Assembly: GCF_028609805.1 (NCBI RefSeq)
Contig: NZ_CP063189.1
Span: forward strand, 558,001 to 622,000
Direction of reading: 5' to 3'
Length of the DNA: 64,000 nucleotides
From: Corynebacterium massiliense DSM 45435
GTDB lineage: Bacteria; Actinomycetota; Actinomycetes; Mycobacteriales; Mycobacteriaceae
A model generated the notes under the pieces. The model made no database searches and was not told where the DNA came from. It was given only the letters and a program-made list of their open reading frames with translations. The first letter of the stretch is position 1, and the number at the start of each line of letters is the position of its first letter. Below, piece after piece: positions 1 through 10,102 of the stretch. The position numbers and the translations under genes are program-made.

Positions 1-311
1 ATACCTGGTCGTAGATCCGCTTGTGGTGGCCGGCGGTGGGGTCAGGCACATCAACGAGCCAGCACCACTTGAAGCGCCGCTTCATGGTGGCGCGGCTAAC
101 ACCGTTTCGTTTGGCTAGGTCGTCGAGTGATATTGCGGTGGTGCAATGCTCGATGAACTGGGTGAACACTGCCGCGTTGGTGATGTCGTTTCGACGTTTG
201 ACGCTGGAGGCGCCGCATTGTTTGCAGCGCCATCTGGTGGTGCCTTTGCTGGTGGTGCCGTTGCGTTTCATTTCACCGCCGCAGTGGCAGCGTGGTTGGT
301 TCTTCGACATT
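1..311 (-). CDS. IS1249-family transposase, N-terminal part (runs off window)
   Basis: The reading frame starts at ATG 311 (MSKNQPRCHCGGEMKRNG) and is open to the window edge, giving the first ~103 residues of a transposase. An N-terminal zinc ribbon is visible (CxC near residues 8-10 and a CKQC pair further on), then a helix-turn-helix-like stretch (DDLAKRNGVSRATMKRRF), then WLVDVPDPTAGHHKRIYDQV. This is the arrangement I recall for IS1249-type transposases of corynebacteria. The catalytic domain lies outside the window. Family assignment is by recognition only; the protein being a transposase is more secure than the subfamily. Confidence 0.8.
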
Positions 312-472
312 GCGACACCACACCACGCCGCGCATAGCACATCACGGCTGCCACACCGAGGATTTCCCGTCGGGGGCTAGATATATGCTTCCGGAGCATA
401 TACTTTCCGGAAACCTACAGGTCAATCCGTGAAAATCCGCGATTCCGGACACACTTTTTGACCCTTAACCCT
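1..472 (-). mobile_element. End of an IS1249-like (IS256-group) insertion element, cut by window edge
   Basis: This is the right-hand end of an insertion sequence whose transposase reads leftward out of the window. Between the transposase start (311) and the resumption of mtrA coding sequence (about 475) lies about 160 bp of non-coding IS end. It contains a hairpin at 382-400 (arms ATATGCT/AGCATAT around TCCGG) and three TTCCGG-type boxes. The exact IS boundary is uncertain; it is placed near 472 because the MtrA-like reading resumes at Ile-Asp-Val-Pro at 475 and an in-frame stop lies at 466. A TATACT hexamer at 399-404 reads toward mtrA and could be an outward promoter, but that is inference. 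The left end and the target duplication are outside the window. Confidence 0.75.
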
Positions 473-480
473 GCATCGAC

Positions 481-774
481 GTGCCGGAGCACACCGTGGT
501 GCGCAAGAACCCGGATGGGCAGGACGAGGAAATCTCGCTGACCCCGCTGGAGTTCGATCTCTTGGTGGAAATGGCCCGCAAGCCCGGCCAGGTGCACACC
601 CGCGAGGCGCTGTTGGAGTCCGTGTGGGGCTACCGCCACGCCTCCGACACCCGGCTGGTCAACGTGCACGTACAGCGTCTGCGCGCCAAGATTGAGCGCG
701 ATCCGGAGGATCCGCAGATCGTTCTCACCGTGCGCGGCGTGGGGTACAAGACCGGCAAAATTGCGGAGGACTAA
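481..774 (+). pseudogene. mtrA: Truncated MtrA response regulator (DNA-binding domain only)
   Basis: The 97-residue product from GTG 481 is the winged-helix output domain of the OmpR-type regulator MtrA (SLTPLEFDLLVEMARKPGQ, VNVHVQRLRAKIE, VRGVGYKTG). The ~120-residue receiver domain with the phosphorylated Asp is missing. Upstream in frame, Ile-Asp codons at 475-480 still look like MtrA, but a stop (466) and IS sequence replace the rest, so an insertion element has cut the gene in the interdomain linker. No convincing ribosome binding site precedes GTG 481. If expressed, it would be an unphosphorylatable DNA-binding domain. MtrA normally controls osmoprotection and cell-wall genes with MtrB. 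The 5' half probably lies beyond the IS, outside the window. Confidence 0.85.
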
Positions 775-846
775 GTCATCCTCCGTCGCCTCCAACAGTT
801 CAAGGACGCTTTTGTAGAAGCGTGGCGCACCTCGCTGCAGCTGCGA

Positions 847-2583
847 GTGATCGGCATGATCCTCGTGGCCTCGACCGTGGTGATTTCAATCCTGGCGTAC
901 GCGCTCATCTCGGTGCTTACCCAGCGCCTCGTTGACCAAAAGCGGGACATCGCCAGCCAGGAGATCGATCGCGCGCGTGTGGCGGTGGAGCAGCAGATCG
1001 ATGCGTCGGGCACCGCCAACTCCACGCAGGTGCGCATCAACTCTGCGCGCGCGGCGCTCAGCCAGCTTTCCGCCCAGGGCGGCGACCGCCAGGCGACGTA
1101 CGAGCCGGTCATCGTGGTGGAAAACCCGGACGGGTCCATCGTCACCTCGCCGGAGGGCTACCGCGTCCCGGATAACCTGCGCGAGCTGGTCAGCGACGGC
1201 AATATCGCGGATCAATTCACCACGATCGAGCAGGCCGACGGCAGCTCCTACCACGCGCTCATGGTGGGCTCGCCGACCCACTCGGACATCCGCGACGCGC
1301 AGGTCTACCTCGTGATGTCGATGGAGAGCGAAGAGTCCACGATGGCGCTGATGCGCGGACTCCTCTCCGCTGCCGGCGTGGTCATGGTGGTGCTGCTCGT
1401 GGGCATCGCGTGGCTGGCAACCCAGCAGGCCATTACCCCGATCCGCTCCGCCTCCCGCATCGCGCAGCGTTTCGCCGCCGGCCACCTCCGCGAGCGCATG
1501 CCGGTGGACAGCGAGGACGAGATGGGCCGGCTGGCCAGCTCGTTCAACGACATGGCCGACAAGTTGTCCAAGCAGATCACGCAGCTGGAGGAGTACGGCG
1601 ATCTGCAGCGGCAGTTCACCTCGGACGTCTCCCACGAGCTGCGCACGCCGCTCACAACGGTGCGCATGGCCGCGGACATGATCACCGACGATCCGGAATC
1701 GCTGGCCCCGCACCACCGCCGCGCCGCCGAGCTCATGACCCGCGAACTCGATCGCTTCGAGGAGCTGCTCGCCGACCTGCTGGAGATCTCGCGCCACGAT
1801 GCCGGCGTGGCCGACCTGTCTGCCGTCCCGGTGGACATTCGGCGCTGCGTGGAATCGGCGTTCACCCAGGTGGATCACCTCGCCGAACAGCTCGGCGTGG
1901 AGGTGCGCCTGCGCATGCCGGAAGAACCGGTCACCGCGGAGGTGGATTCACGGCGCATCGAGCGCATCCTGCGCAACCTGCTCGCGAACGCCATCGATCA
2001 CTCGGAGGGCAACCCCGTCACGGTTGACCTCGCGGCAAACGACGGGGCCGTGGGTGTGGCCGTCACCGACCAGGGCGTGGGCCTTAAGGAAGGGCAAGAA
2101 GAGCTGGTGTTTAACCGCTTCTGGCGCGCCGATTCCTCCCGCAAGCGTCATTCCGGCGGCACCGGCCTGGGACTCGCCATCGCCCGCGAAGACGCCGTGC
2201 TGCACGGCGGCACGCTCGATGCCGTGGGTGCGGCCGGGGTGGGATCCCGCTTCCGCCTCATCATTCCGCGCACGCCGAATGGCCAGGTGGACGACGAGCC
2301 GATCGCCCTCGAGCTGCCCGGGATGACGGACGGCAAGGAGCTTCAAGCGCAGGGCGAGAAGCCGGCTGGTGAGAAAGCAGAAGGCGAGACGACCGACGGC
2401 GAGACCATGGCAGTGGCGGGCACCTCGAGCGCGGTTATCGCGTCCGCTGCCGCGGACTCCGAGCCTGCGGACGCCGCTGAGCGCACCACCCAGTTCCGTA
2501 AGCCGACATCGCACCGCTTTGACGCGCATAGTGGGGAGTTAACCGACATGCCGCGCGACACCGAGCCGGAGGGAGAGGCGTAG
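847..2583 (+). CDS. mtrB: Sensor histidine kinase MtrB
   Basis: MtrB is the membrane kinase that phosphorylates MtrA. From GTG 847 the order is: TM1 (residues ~3-24), an extracytoplasmic sensor of ~140 residues, TM2 (~162-188), HAMP, HisKA with the phospho-acceptor His263 in SHELRTPL, and HATPase (N box around NLLANAIDHSEG, then GTGLGLAIA). A Glu/Ala-rich C-terminal tail follows. GTG 847 is the first normal start codon, but family homology and an excellent GGAGGA at 765-770 place the true start at 775-778, where only GTC/ATC codons exist; see findings. The stop TAG overlaps the lpqB GTG by one base. The partner gene mtrA is broken by an IS here. Confidence 0.93.
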   Translation: MIGMILVASTVVISILAYALISVLTQRLVDQKRDIASQEIDRARVAVEQQIDASGTANSTQVRINSARAALSQLSAQGGDRQATYEPVIVVENPDGSIVTSPEGYRVPDNLRELVSDGNIADQFTTIEQADGSSYHALMVGSPTHSDIRDAQVYLVMSMESEESTMALMRGLLSAAGVVMVVLLVGIAWLATQQAITPIRSASRIAQRFAAGHLRERMPVDSEDEMGRLASSFNDMADKLSKQITQLEEYGDLQRQFTSDVSHELRTPLTTVRMAADMITDDPESLAPHHRRAAELMTRELDRFEELLADLLEISRHDAGVADLSAVPVDIRRCVESAFTQVDHLAEQLGVEVRLRMPEEPVTAEVDSRRIERILRNLLANAIDHSEGNPVTVDLAANDGAVGVAVTDQGVGLKEGQEELVFNRFWRADSSRKRHSGGTGLGLAIAREDAVLHGGTLDAVGAAGVGSRFRLIIPRTPNGQVDDEPIALELPGMTDGKELQAQGEKPAGEKAEGETTDGETMAVAGTSSAVIASAAADSEPADAAERTTQFRKPTSHRFDAHSGELTDMPRDTEPEGEA

Positions 2584-4322
2584 TGGCCCACATGAAGCGC
2601 ACGGCGCGAGAGCACGCTCGCCCAGCCATGGCCTGTATCGCGGCCAGCTGCCTCGTCATCACGGGGTGTTCCACGCTGCCGCGAGATGCGTCACCGCAGG
2701 TGATCCGCACCTTCGATCCCTCCCGCGAGGATCAGCCGGCGGTGGGTCCACAGCCGGGCCAGGAACCGGATCTGCTCCTGCGCGATTTCTTCAGCGCCTC
2801 GGCGGTGCCTGCCGGGGACTACCAGGCTCCCCGACAGTTCCTCACCCAAAAGGCCGCCTCGCAGTGGACGCCGCAGGGACCCATCATCGTGGTTGATTCC
2901 ATCGATATCACCACCCCGCCGGGCGAGCGGGTGCAAACCGATGAGCGCTCCTATCAGGTGCGCGGCTCGGTCATCGGCACGCTGCAAACGGGCGGGTCCT
3001 ACGTGCCGGAGCGCGCGTCGTATGAGTCGACCATCGAGATGCAGCGCGAAAACGGCGAGTGGCGCATCTCCGATCTGCCGGCCGGCGTGGTTATTGAGCG
3101 CAACGAGCTGCGCAATCAGTACCAGCCGAACTCCCTGTACTTCATGGACAAGACCGGGCAGGCGCTGGTCTCGGATCGGCGGTGGATTTACGGCGGGCAG
3201 GATCAGCTCGATACCGAGCTCATCACGTTGCTCATGCAGGGCCCGTCGGAGGATCTCAAACCGGCGGCGTCCACGGCCGCGTCCGAGGGAGCGGCGTTCG
3301 CCGGTATCGAGGACGGCACGTACCAGTTCACCGGCATGAGCAAAATGAGCGAGAAGGATCGGCTGCACTTCGGCGCGCAGTTAACCTGGACTTTGGCCAG
3401 CGCGGGTATTCCGGCCCCGTACCGGGTCAGCGTGGATGGCGCGCCGCTGGCCGAGGGCCTGGAGGAGCTCCAGCCCGACGACTTTGCTGATCTCAACCCG
3501 CGCGAGCCCAACGACACCATCCAGCCGCTGTTCGCGCTGCACGAGGGCAACCTGCTCAAGGTGGGCTCGGACAAGGCGGAGCCGCTCCCTGACGGGCTGG
3601 GTACGGGCGGCGACATCCAGTCGGCGGACATCAGCAGCGACGGCAATGTGGCGGCGGTGCGCCGGGCGCCGAAGGACAAATACCAGCTCAGCATCGGCGA
3701 GATTGGCGGCGAGCAGGCCAAGGCGATGACCGCCGAAACGATCTCGCGCCCTTCGTTCGAGCTGAGCGGCCAGGCGGCGTGGGTCGTTGTGGACGGCGAG
3801 AAGGTGGTCCGCGTCGTGCGGTCGTCGACCACCGGCGAGGCTGCCGAGACCCGCGTGGATACCTCCGCGCTGGACGAGGCCGGCATCGACGGCGACATTT
3901 CGGTGCTGCGGCTTTCCCCAACCAGCTCCCGCGTGGCGATGCTTGTCGATGGCAACATCTACATCGGCGTCGTCGAGCGCCGCAGCTCCGGAGAGCTGCG
4001 GATTGTCAATGTGCGCGAGGTCGCCCCGGAGATCGGTGGGGCCGCGCTCACGCTCGACTGGCAGGCAGACGGGTCGCTGGCGATCGGCACGAATACCTCC
4101 GAGACGCCGGTGTGGCGCGTGGAGGAGGACGGGTCATCGGCAAGCGCACTGGCCAGCGGCAACATCACCGCCCCGGTGGTCACGCTCGCGGCCTCGGCCT
4201 CGGCCCTTTACGTCACCGACCAACACGCGATGCTGCAGCTGCACAAAGACGCCGACTCCAGCTTCTGGCGTGAGGTCCCCGGCATGCAGGGCGTGCGCTC
4301 AGCGCCCATCGTGGCGCACTAG
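2583..4322 (+). CDS. lpqB: Lipoprotein LpqB
   Basis: This 579-residue exported lipoprotein has a basic N-terminus, a hydrophobic segment and a lipobox VITGC with the lipidated Cys29. It then shows a GerMN-type region (roughly residues 180-310) and a C-terminal beta-propeller-like half with repeated DG-rich blades. In actinobacteria LpqB is encoded with MtrA/MtrB and modulates MtrB signalling at the outer face of the membrane. The GTG start at 2583 overlaps the mtrB stop, which argues for translational coupling in one operon. Length and context match the family. Nothing in the gene itself looks damaged, although the operon's regulator is disrupted. Confidence 0.95.
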   Translation: MAHMKRTAREHARPAMACIAASCLVITGCSTLPRDASPQVIRTFDPSREDQPAVGPQPGQEPDLLLRDFFSASAVPAGDYQAPRQFLTQKAASQWTPQGPIIVVDSIDITTPPGERVQTDERSYQVRGSVIGTLQTGGSYVPERASYESTIEMQRENGEWRISDLPAGVVIERNELRNQYQPNSLYFMDKTGQALVSDRRWIYGGQDQLDTELITLLMQGPSEDLKPAASTAASEGAAFAGIEDGTYQFTGMSKMSEKDRLHFGAQLTWTLASAGIPAPYRVSVDGAPLAEGLEELQPDDFADLNPREPNDTIQPLFALHEGNLLKVGSDKAEPLPDGLGTGGDIQSADISSDGNVAAVRRAPKDKYQLSIGEIGGEQAKAMTAETISRPSFELSGQAAWVVVDGEKVVRVVRSSTTGEAAETRVDTSALDEAGIDGDISVLRLSPTSSRVAMLVDGNIYIGVVERRSSGELRIVNVREVAPEIGGAALTLDWQADGSLAIGTNTSETPVWRVEEDGSSASALASGNITAPVVTLAASASALYVTDQHAMLQLHKDADSSFWREVPGMQGVRSAPIVAH

Positions 4323-4333
4323 GCAGACACGCA

Positions 4334-5002
4334 ATGCGGACGGGGGATGTGCTGCGCGGCATCGGGGAGCTTATCTTGCCGCGGCAGTGCTGCGGTTGCG
4401 AGCGGCCCGGAGACGTCCTGTGCGCTCGCTGCCGCGAGGAGCTGCGCCGCCCGCCGCACCCGGTGACGCGGCCGAACGATATTGGCGTGCCCGTCTTCGC
4501 TCTGGGGCCGTACTCGCAGATGCGGCGCAACCTGATCATCGGGATGAAGGAGAAAAACAACCAGCCGGTCCGCCCGCTTGTCGGCGCGGTGGTGGCGGCG
4601 GGGATAGCGCACCTGCAGGCCCGCGGTGAACTTCCAGGCGCGGTGGACCTGGTGCCCGCGCCGACACGGTCACGCTCGGCCCGCCAGCGCGGCGGGGATC
4701 CGGTCGCCCACATGTGCCAGGCTGCCGCGCAGCAGCTCGGTGGTCACACACAGGTGCGCTCGGTGCTGCGCATCCGCGGCAGGGTGGCGGATCAGACGTC
4801 GCTGAGCGCCGCGGATCGGTGGGCGAATATGGTGCACGCCATCGAGCTGGTGCCGCAGGCGGGCATATCCGGCCGCGCGCCGCGGCCCGTGGTTGTGGTC
4901 GACGACGTCATCACCACCGGCGCCACTCTCGCGGCAAGCGCGCGGCGCCTGCGCGGAGCTGGGATTTCCGTGGCAGGCGCGCTGGTTCTCGCAGACGCTT
5001 AA
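4334..5002 (+). CDS. ComF-family phosphoribosyltransferase-like protein
   Basis: This 222-residue protein has an N-terminal zinc-finger-like cluster (CCGCERPGDVLCARC) and a C-terminal type I PRTase fold with the PRPP-binding loop VVVVDDVITTGATL. This is the layout of ComF/GntX proteins. In naturally competent bacteria ComF takes part in DNA uptake; in actinobacteria its role is undefined, and the gene regularly sits between lpqB and hpf, as here (11 nt after lpqB). The substrate cannot be inferred. It is probably cotranscribed with mtrB-lpqB. Confidence 0.88.
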   Translation: MRTGDVLRGIGELILPRQCCGCERPGDVLCARCREELRRPPHPVTRPNDIGVPVFALGPYSQMRRNLIIGMKEKNNQPVRPLVGAVVAAGIAHLQARGELPGAVDLVPAPTRSRSARQRGGDPVAHMCQAAAQQLGGHTQVRSVLRIRGRVADQTSLSAADRWANMVHAIELVPQAGISGRAPRPVVVVDDVITTGATLAASARRLRGAGISVAGALVLADA

Positions 5003-5039
5003 CAGCACACCCAATGCCTAACAGCGCACTCTACGTTGC

Positions 5040-5045
5040 TAGAAT
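5040..5045 (+). promoter_or_regulatory. -10 box TAGAAT of the hpf promoter
   Basis: TAGAAT (TANNNT class) lies about 80 nt before the hpf start, in the gap after comF. It gives a leader of ~70 nt that includes the GGAAAGG Shine-Dalgarno just upstream of 5125. No good -35 is evident, which is common in corynebacteria. Assigned by eye. Confidence 0.45.
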
Positions 5046-5124
5046 GTGAAGTGTCACAGCAGTTCTTCGTTGTGAACGACAACATAATAAAGAACCGTCC
5101 AGTCATGGGAAAGGAAGGCACGTC

Positions 5125-5802
5125 ATGACCGAGCCAACGGGCGATCTCAACGCACAGGTCACCATCACGGGACGCAATGTGGAGGTGCCGGAGCACTTCC
5201 AAGAGCGCGTGGCCGGCAAGCTGTCCAAGATCGAGCGCCTCGATCCCACCTTGACGTTCTTCCACGTCGAGCTCCAGCACGAGCCGAACCCGCGCCGGGA
5301 TTCCGAGTCGGACCGCATCCAGATCACCGCGACCGGCAAGGGCCACCTCGCGCGCGCCGAGGCAAAGGAAGACTCCTTCTATGCCGCGCTGGAAACGGCG
5401 ATCGGGAAGATGGAGCGCTCCCTGCGCAAGGTCAAGGTGCGCCGCGAGCACGTGAAGTCCGGTCACCGCGCCGCCAAGGGCACCGGCGAGATGGCGGCCG
5501 AGATGGTCGCGGAAGCGCAGAAGTCCCGCGCCGAGGACCAGACTGCGGCGGCAGAGCAGAAGGAAGACCGCTACGTCGACCCCTACGCGGATTCCATCGA
5601 GGACGTCCGCCCCGGCCAGGTCGTGCGCCGCAAGGAGCACCCGGCCACCCCGATGAGCGTGGACGACGCGCTGTCCGAGATGGAATTGGTCGGCCACGAC
5701 TTCTACCTCTTCATTGATGAAGAGACCCAGCGGCCGTCGGTGGTCTACCGCCGCCACGCCTACGACTACGGTCTCATCTCTCTGACCGAGGATGCGCAGT
5801 AA
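5125..5802 (+). CDS. hpf: Long-form ribosome hibernation promoting factor
   Basis: This 225-residue protein has an N-terminal S30AE domain (residues ~8-110, starting QVTITGRNVEVPEHFQERV) and a C-terminal dimerisation domain (~165-222; HDFYLFIDEETQRPSVVYRR). They are joined by a charged linker rich in E, A and Q. The two-domain long form drives formation of 100S ribosome dimers in stationary phase or stress. The ATG 5125 start is supported by GGAAAGG ending 9 nt upstream. The gene sits between comF and secA1 as in mycobacteria. A long hairpin follows the stop and separates it from secA1. Confidence 0.95.
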   Translation: MTEPTGDLNAQVTITGRNVEVPEHFQERVAGKLSKIERLDPTLTFFHVELQHEPNPRRDSESDRIQITATGKGHLARAEAKEDSFYAALETAIGKMERSLRKVKVRREHVKSGHRAAKGTGEMAAEMVAEAQKSRAEDQTAAAEQKEDRYVDPYADSIEDVRPGQVVRRKEHPATPMSVDDALSEMELVGHDFYLFIDEETQRPSVVYRRHAYDYGLISLTEDAQ

Positions 5803-5851
5803 AGCTGACCGCTAGCGACAGGGCAGGCGCCTGCACATCGCGCAGCACCCG

Positions 5852-5916
5852 AGGCCCCAGCCACCCGCTATGCACACCCAGCACTGGGTGTGTGTTGAGC
5901 GTGGTTGCTGGGGCCT
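5852..5916 (+). terminator. Long hairpin between hpf and secA1
   Basis: The arms AGGCCCCAGCCAC (5852-5864) and GTGGTTGCTGGGGCCT (5901-5916) pair with a small bulge. The loop contains its own short hairpin, ACCCAGC/GCTGGGT-like, at 5877-5889. The T-run after the stem is weak (TTGTCGTT), so termination is likely but not certain. Confidence 0.65.
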
Positions 5917-5976
5917 TGTCGTTACTTGTTATCGGAACGCCTGGGCCGTACGCGCAGTGGGCGAGCGGCGCGTGCG

Positions 5977-5982
5977 TACAAT
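5977..5982 (+). promoter_or_regulatory. -10 box TACAAT of the secA1 promoter
   Basis: TACAAT follows the hpf hairpin and precedes the secA1 GTG (6032) by about 50 nt. The leader carries AAGGA at 6018-6022 as a Shine-Dalgarno. It is the best sigma-A-type -10 in the gap. Confidence 0.5.
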
Positions 5983-6031
5983 AGCGGGGAGTTAACTTAC
6001 AGTCGCGACGAGACAAGAAGGATTTCCTTAG

Positions 6032-8560
<2,529 letters not shown>

Positions 8561-8589
8561 GCGCGAAGAGGCGTCGCCGGCTCTGGCGG

Positions 8590-9012
8590 TTAAATGAGCC
8601 GGAACGACGTTAAGTGGTCCCCGTCGGCCGTGCCGGTAAAGGCATGGTGGCGGGGACCTACCTGTGCGGTGCCGAAGAATTCGCCATCGGCACGCACGTG
8701 CAGCCGCAGCATGCGCGCGCCGTGGCCGCCCTGCCCGCTGCGGCGCCGCCAGGCACGCAGGTGCCGGAGCACGGCCGTATCGAAGCGCTCCTCGTCGAGG
8801 TGGGAAACCGGCCGTAGGCCGCCGACCACGTCGATGGCCAGGCGCGCTAGGGCGGTGACCTCGGCACGAATGCTGGATTCCGCCGGCAGGTCGGCGGCAC
8901 TGAGTTCCGCGTGTGGGGTCGCCTCGTGTGGTCGCGCCTGGTGCGGCGGCACGGCACGCGTCTGGGGCCGGTAGGCGTGCAAATGGACGAAGCCGGGAAT
9001 AGGCGTATACAT
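8590..9012 (-). CDS. Rv3235-family protein
   Basis: This 140-residue Arg/His/Ala-rich protein starts at ATG 9012 with AAGGAG eight nt upstream. The C-terminal half (VRADGEFFGTAQVGPRHHAFTGTADGD) resembles the Rv3235 (DUF6459-type) proteins of actinobacteria, which lie close to secA1 in many genomes. No catalytic motif, signal peptide or membrane segment is visible. It is convergent with secA1 and divergent from the HAD gene. Function is unknown; the family call rests on recognition of the C-terminal region and on context. Confidence 0.7.
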   Translation of the reverse strand: MYTPIPGFVHLHAYRPQTRAVPPHQARPHEATPHAELSAADLPAESSIRAEVTALARLAIDVVGGLRPVSHLDEERFDTAVLRHLRAWRRRSGQGGHGARMLRLHVRADGEFFGTAQVGPRHHAFTGTADGDHLTSFRLI

Positions 9013-9119
9013 AGGGCAGCTCCTTCGGCGCTCATCTTCCCACGCCGCGCCCCGTTCCGCACGGCCTAGGACGCCCCGGATGGCATGGGGAGGCCCGAAC
9101 GGGTAATAAGCGAGTTAGT

Positions 9120-9125
9120 TATACT
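9120..9125 (+). promoter_or_regulatory. -10 box TATACT upstream of the HAD-like gene
   Basis: TATACT lies 47 nt before ATG 9173, in the divergent gap with the Rv3235-like gene. The leader ends with a GGGAAGGAA Shine-Dalgarno that decides the ATG 9173 start over the upstream GTG at 9158. Confidence 0.5.
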
Positions 9126-9172
9126 TTCTCCACAGTAAGTGCCCACCCCGTGTCGTTGTGAGGGAAGGAATT

Positions 9173-9583
9173 ATGCGCGGTCTCATCGTGGATTACGTCG
9201 GAGTCCTGGACGGTCCGGAAGAAGAAGTAAAGCGCTGGCGGACGCTGCTCAAGGAGATCAAGGCTGCCGACGTGTCCATCGCCATCCTCTCCAACGACGA
9301 GGGCGGTCCGGGCGCGGAGCCCATCCGCGAGTGGGAGTTCCGCGGCGACGTCGACGCGGTGATCCTCTCCGGTGACATCGGGGCTGAGAAGCCGGAAAAG
9401 GCTGCCTTCGAGGCGGCGGCGGACGCGCTCGACCTGCCGCTGTCCGACTGCGTGTTCGTTGACGATTCCGTGCTCAACATCCGCGCGGCGGTCGACTTCG
9501 GCCTGCTCGGCCTCTTGTACACGGTCTTCGACCGCACCAGCGTGGAGGTCCAGGCCGTCTTCGACATCGAGGGGGAATTCTAA
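9173..9583 (+). CDS. HAD-superfamily protein lacking the second catalytic Asp
   Basis: This 136-residue HAD-fold protein shows motif I DYVGVLDG with the nucleophile candidate Asp7, motif II AILSN, motif III KPEKAAF and motif IV CVFVDDS. In motif I (DxDxT) the second Asp is Val9, so ordinary phosphatase chemistry is doubtful; dehalogenase-like or regulatory functions remain possible. The ATG start has a strong Shine-Dalgarno. The stop is immediately followed by GTG of the next gene with no gap, so the two are translationally coupled. There is no cap domain. The gene pair is conserved among corynebacteria as far as I recall, with unknown function. Confidence 0.8.
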   Translation: MRGLIVDYVGVLDGPEEEVKRWRTLLKEIKAADVSIAILSNDEGGPGAEPIREWEFRGDVDAVILSGDIGAEKPEKAAFEAAADALDLPLSDCVFVDDSVLNIRAAVDFGLLGLLYTVFDRTSVEVQAVFDIEGEF

Positions 9584-10099
9584 GTGCCCACGAAGACGCG
9601 GGTGTACGTCCCCGCCACCTTCGAGATGCTCGACCAGCTGAGCAAACAGGGCGCGGTCCACGCGCGCAACGGCTGGGCCTTCAGCGTGACCCCGGCGCTC
9701 GAGGAGTACTTCACCTCGGGTGATGAAGAGGAGATCGCCTACTCGGCGTTCCAGGAGGCCGCGCTGGCGTCCATCCGCCTGCTGGCGATTGGCGATGAAA
9801 CCTTCCCACACCGCCGCGTCGTCATCTCGGCGGACGTGAACTCCTCCGCCGTCCACCCAGACCCGGAGATGGGCGAGGCCGTGGTCAAGCTCGATCCGGC
9901 CGAGATCACGCCGGACATGCTCGCGGCGATCCACGTCGACATCGAAGAATCCGAGGCGGCTACCCAGAAGGCCATTGAGGCCATCGACGCCGCCGATCTC
10001 GCCGACGAGGACGCCGAGCTCATCGTGGGCGACGCGCTCGACAACTTCATGGCGTTCTACCACCCGGATGAGCTGCCGTTTATCGTCGAGCTGCTCTAG
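9584..10099 (+). CDS. DUF6912-family protein
   Basis: This is a 171-residue soluble acidic protein starting MPTKTRVYVPATFEMLD, which I recognise as the DUF6912 type common in corynebacteria. It has no signal peptide, membrane segment or known catalytic motif. Its composition is Asp/Glu/Ala-rich, with a conserved-looking end ALDNFMAFYHPDELPFI. It starts with GTG directly at the end of the HAD-like gene and is convergent with rsgA 3 nt downstream. Function is unknown; strict coupling suggests it works with the HAD-like protein. Confidence 0.72.
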   Translation: MPTKTRVYVPATFEMLDQLSKQGAVHARNGWAFSVTPALEEYFTSGDEEEIAYSAFQEAALASIRLLAIGDETFPHRRVVISADVNSSAVHPDPEMGEAVVKLDPAEITPDMLAAIHVDIEESEAATQKAIEAIDAADLADEDAELIVGDALDNFMAFYHPDELPFIVELL

Positions 10100-10102
10100 C
10101 TT

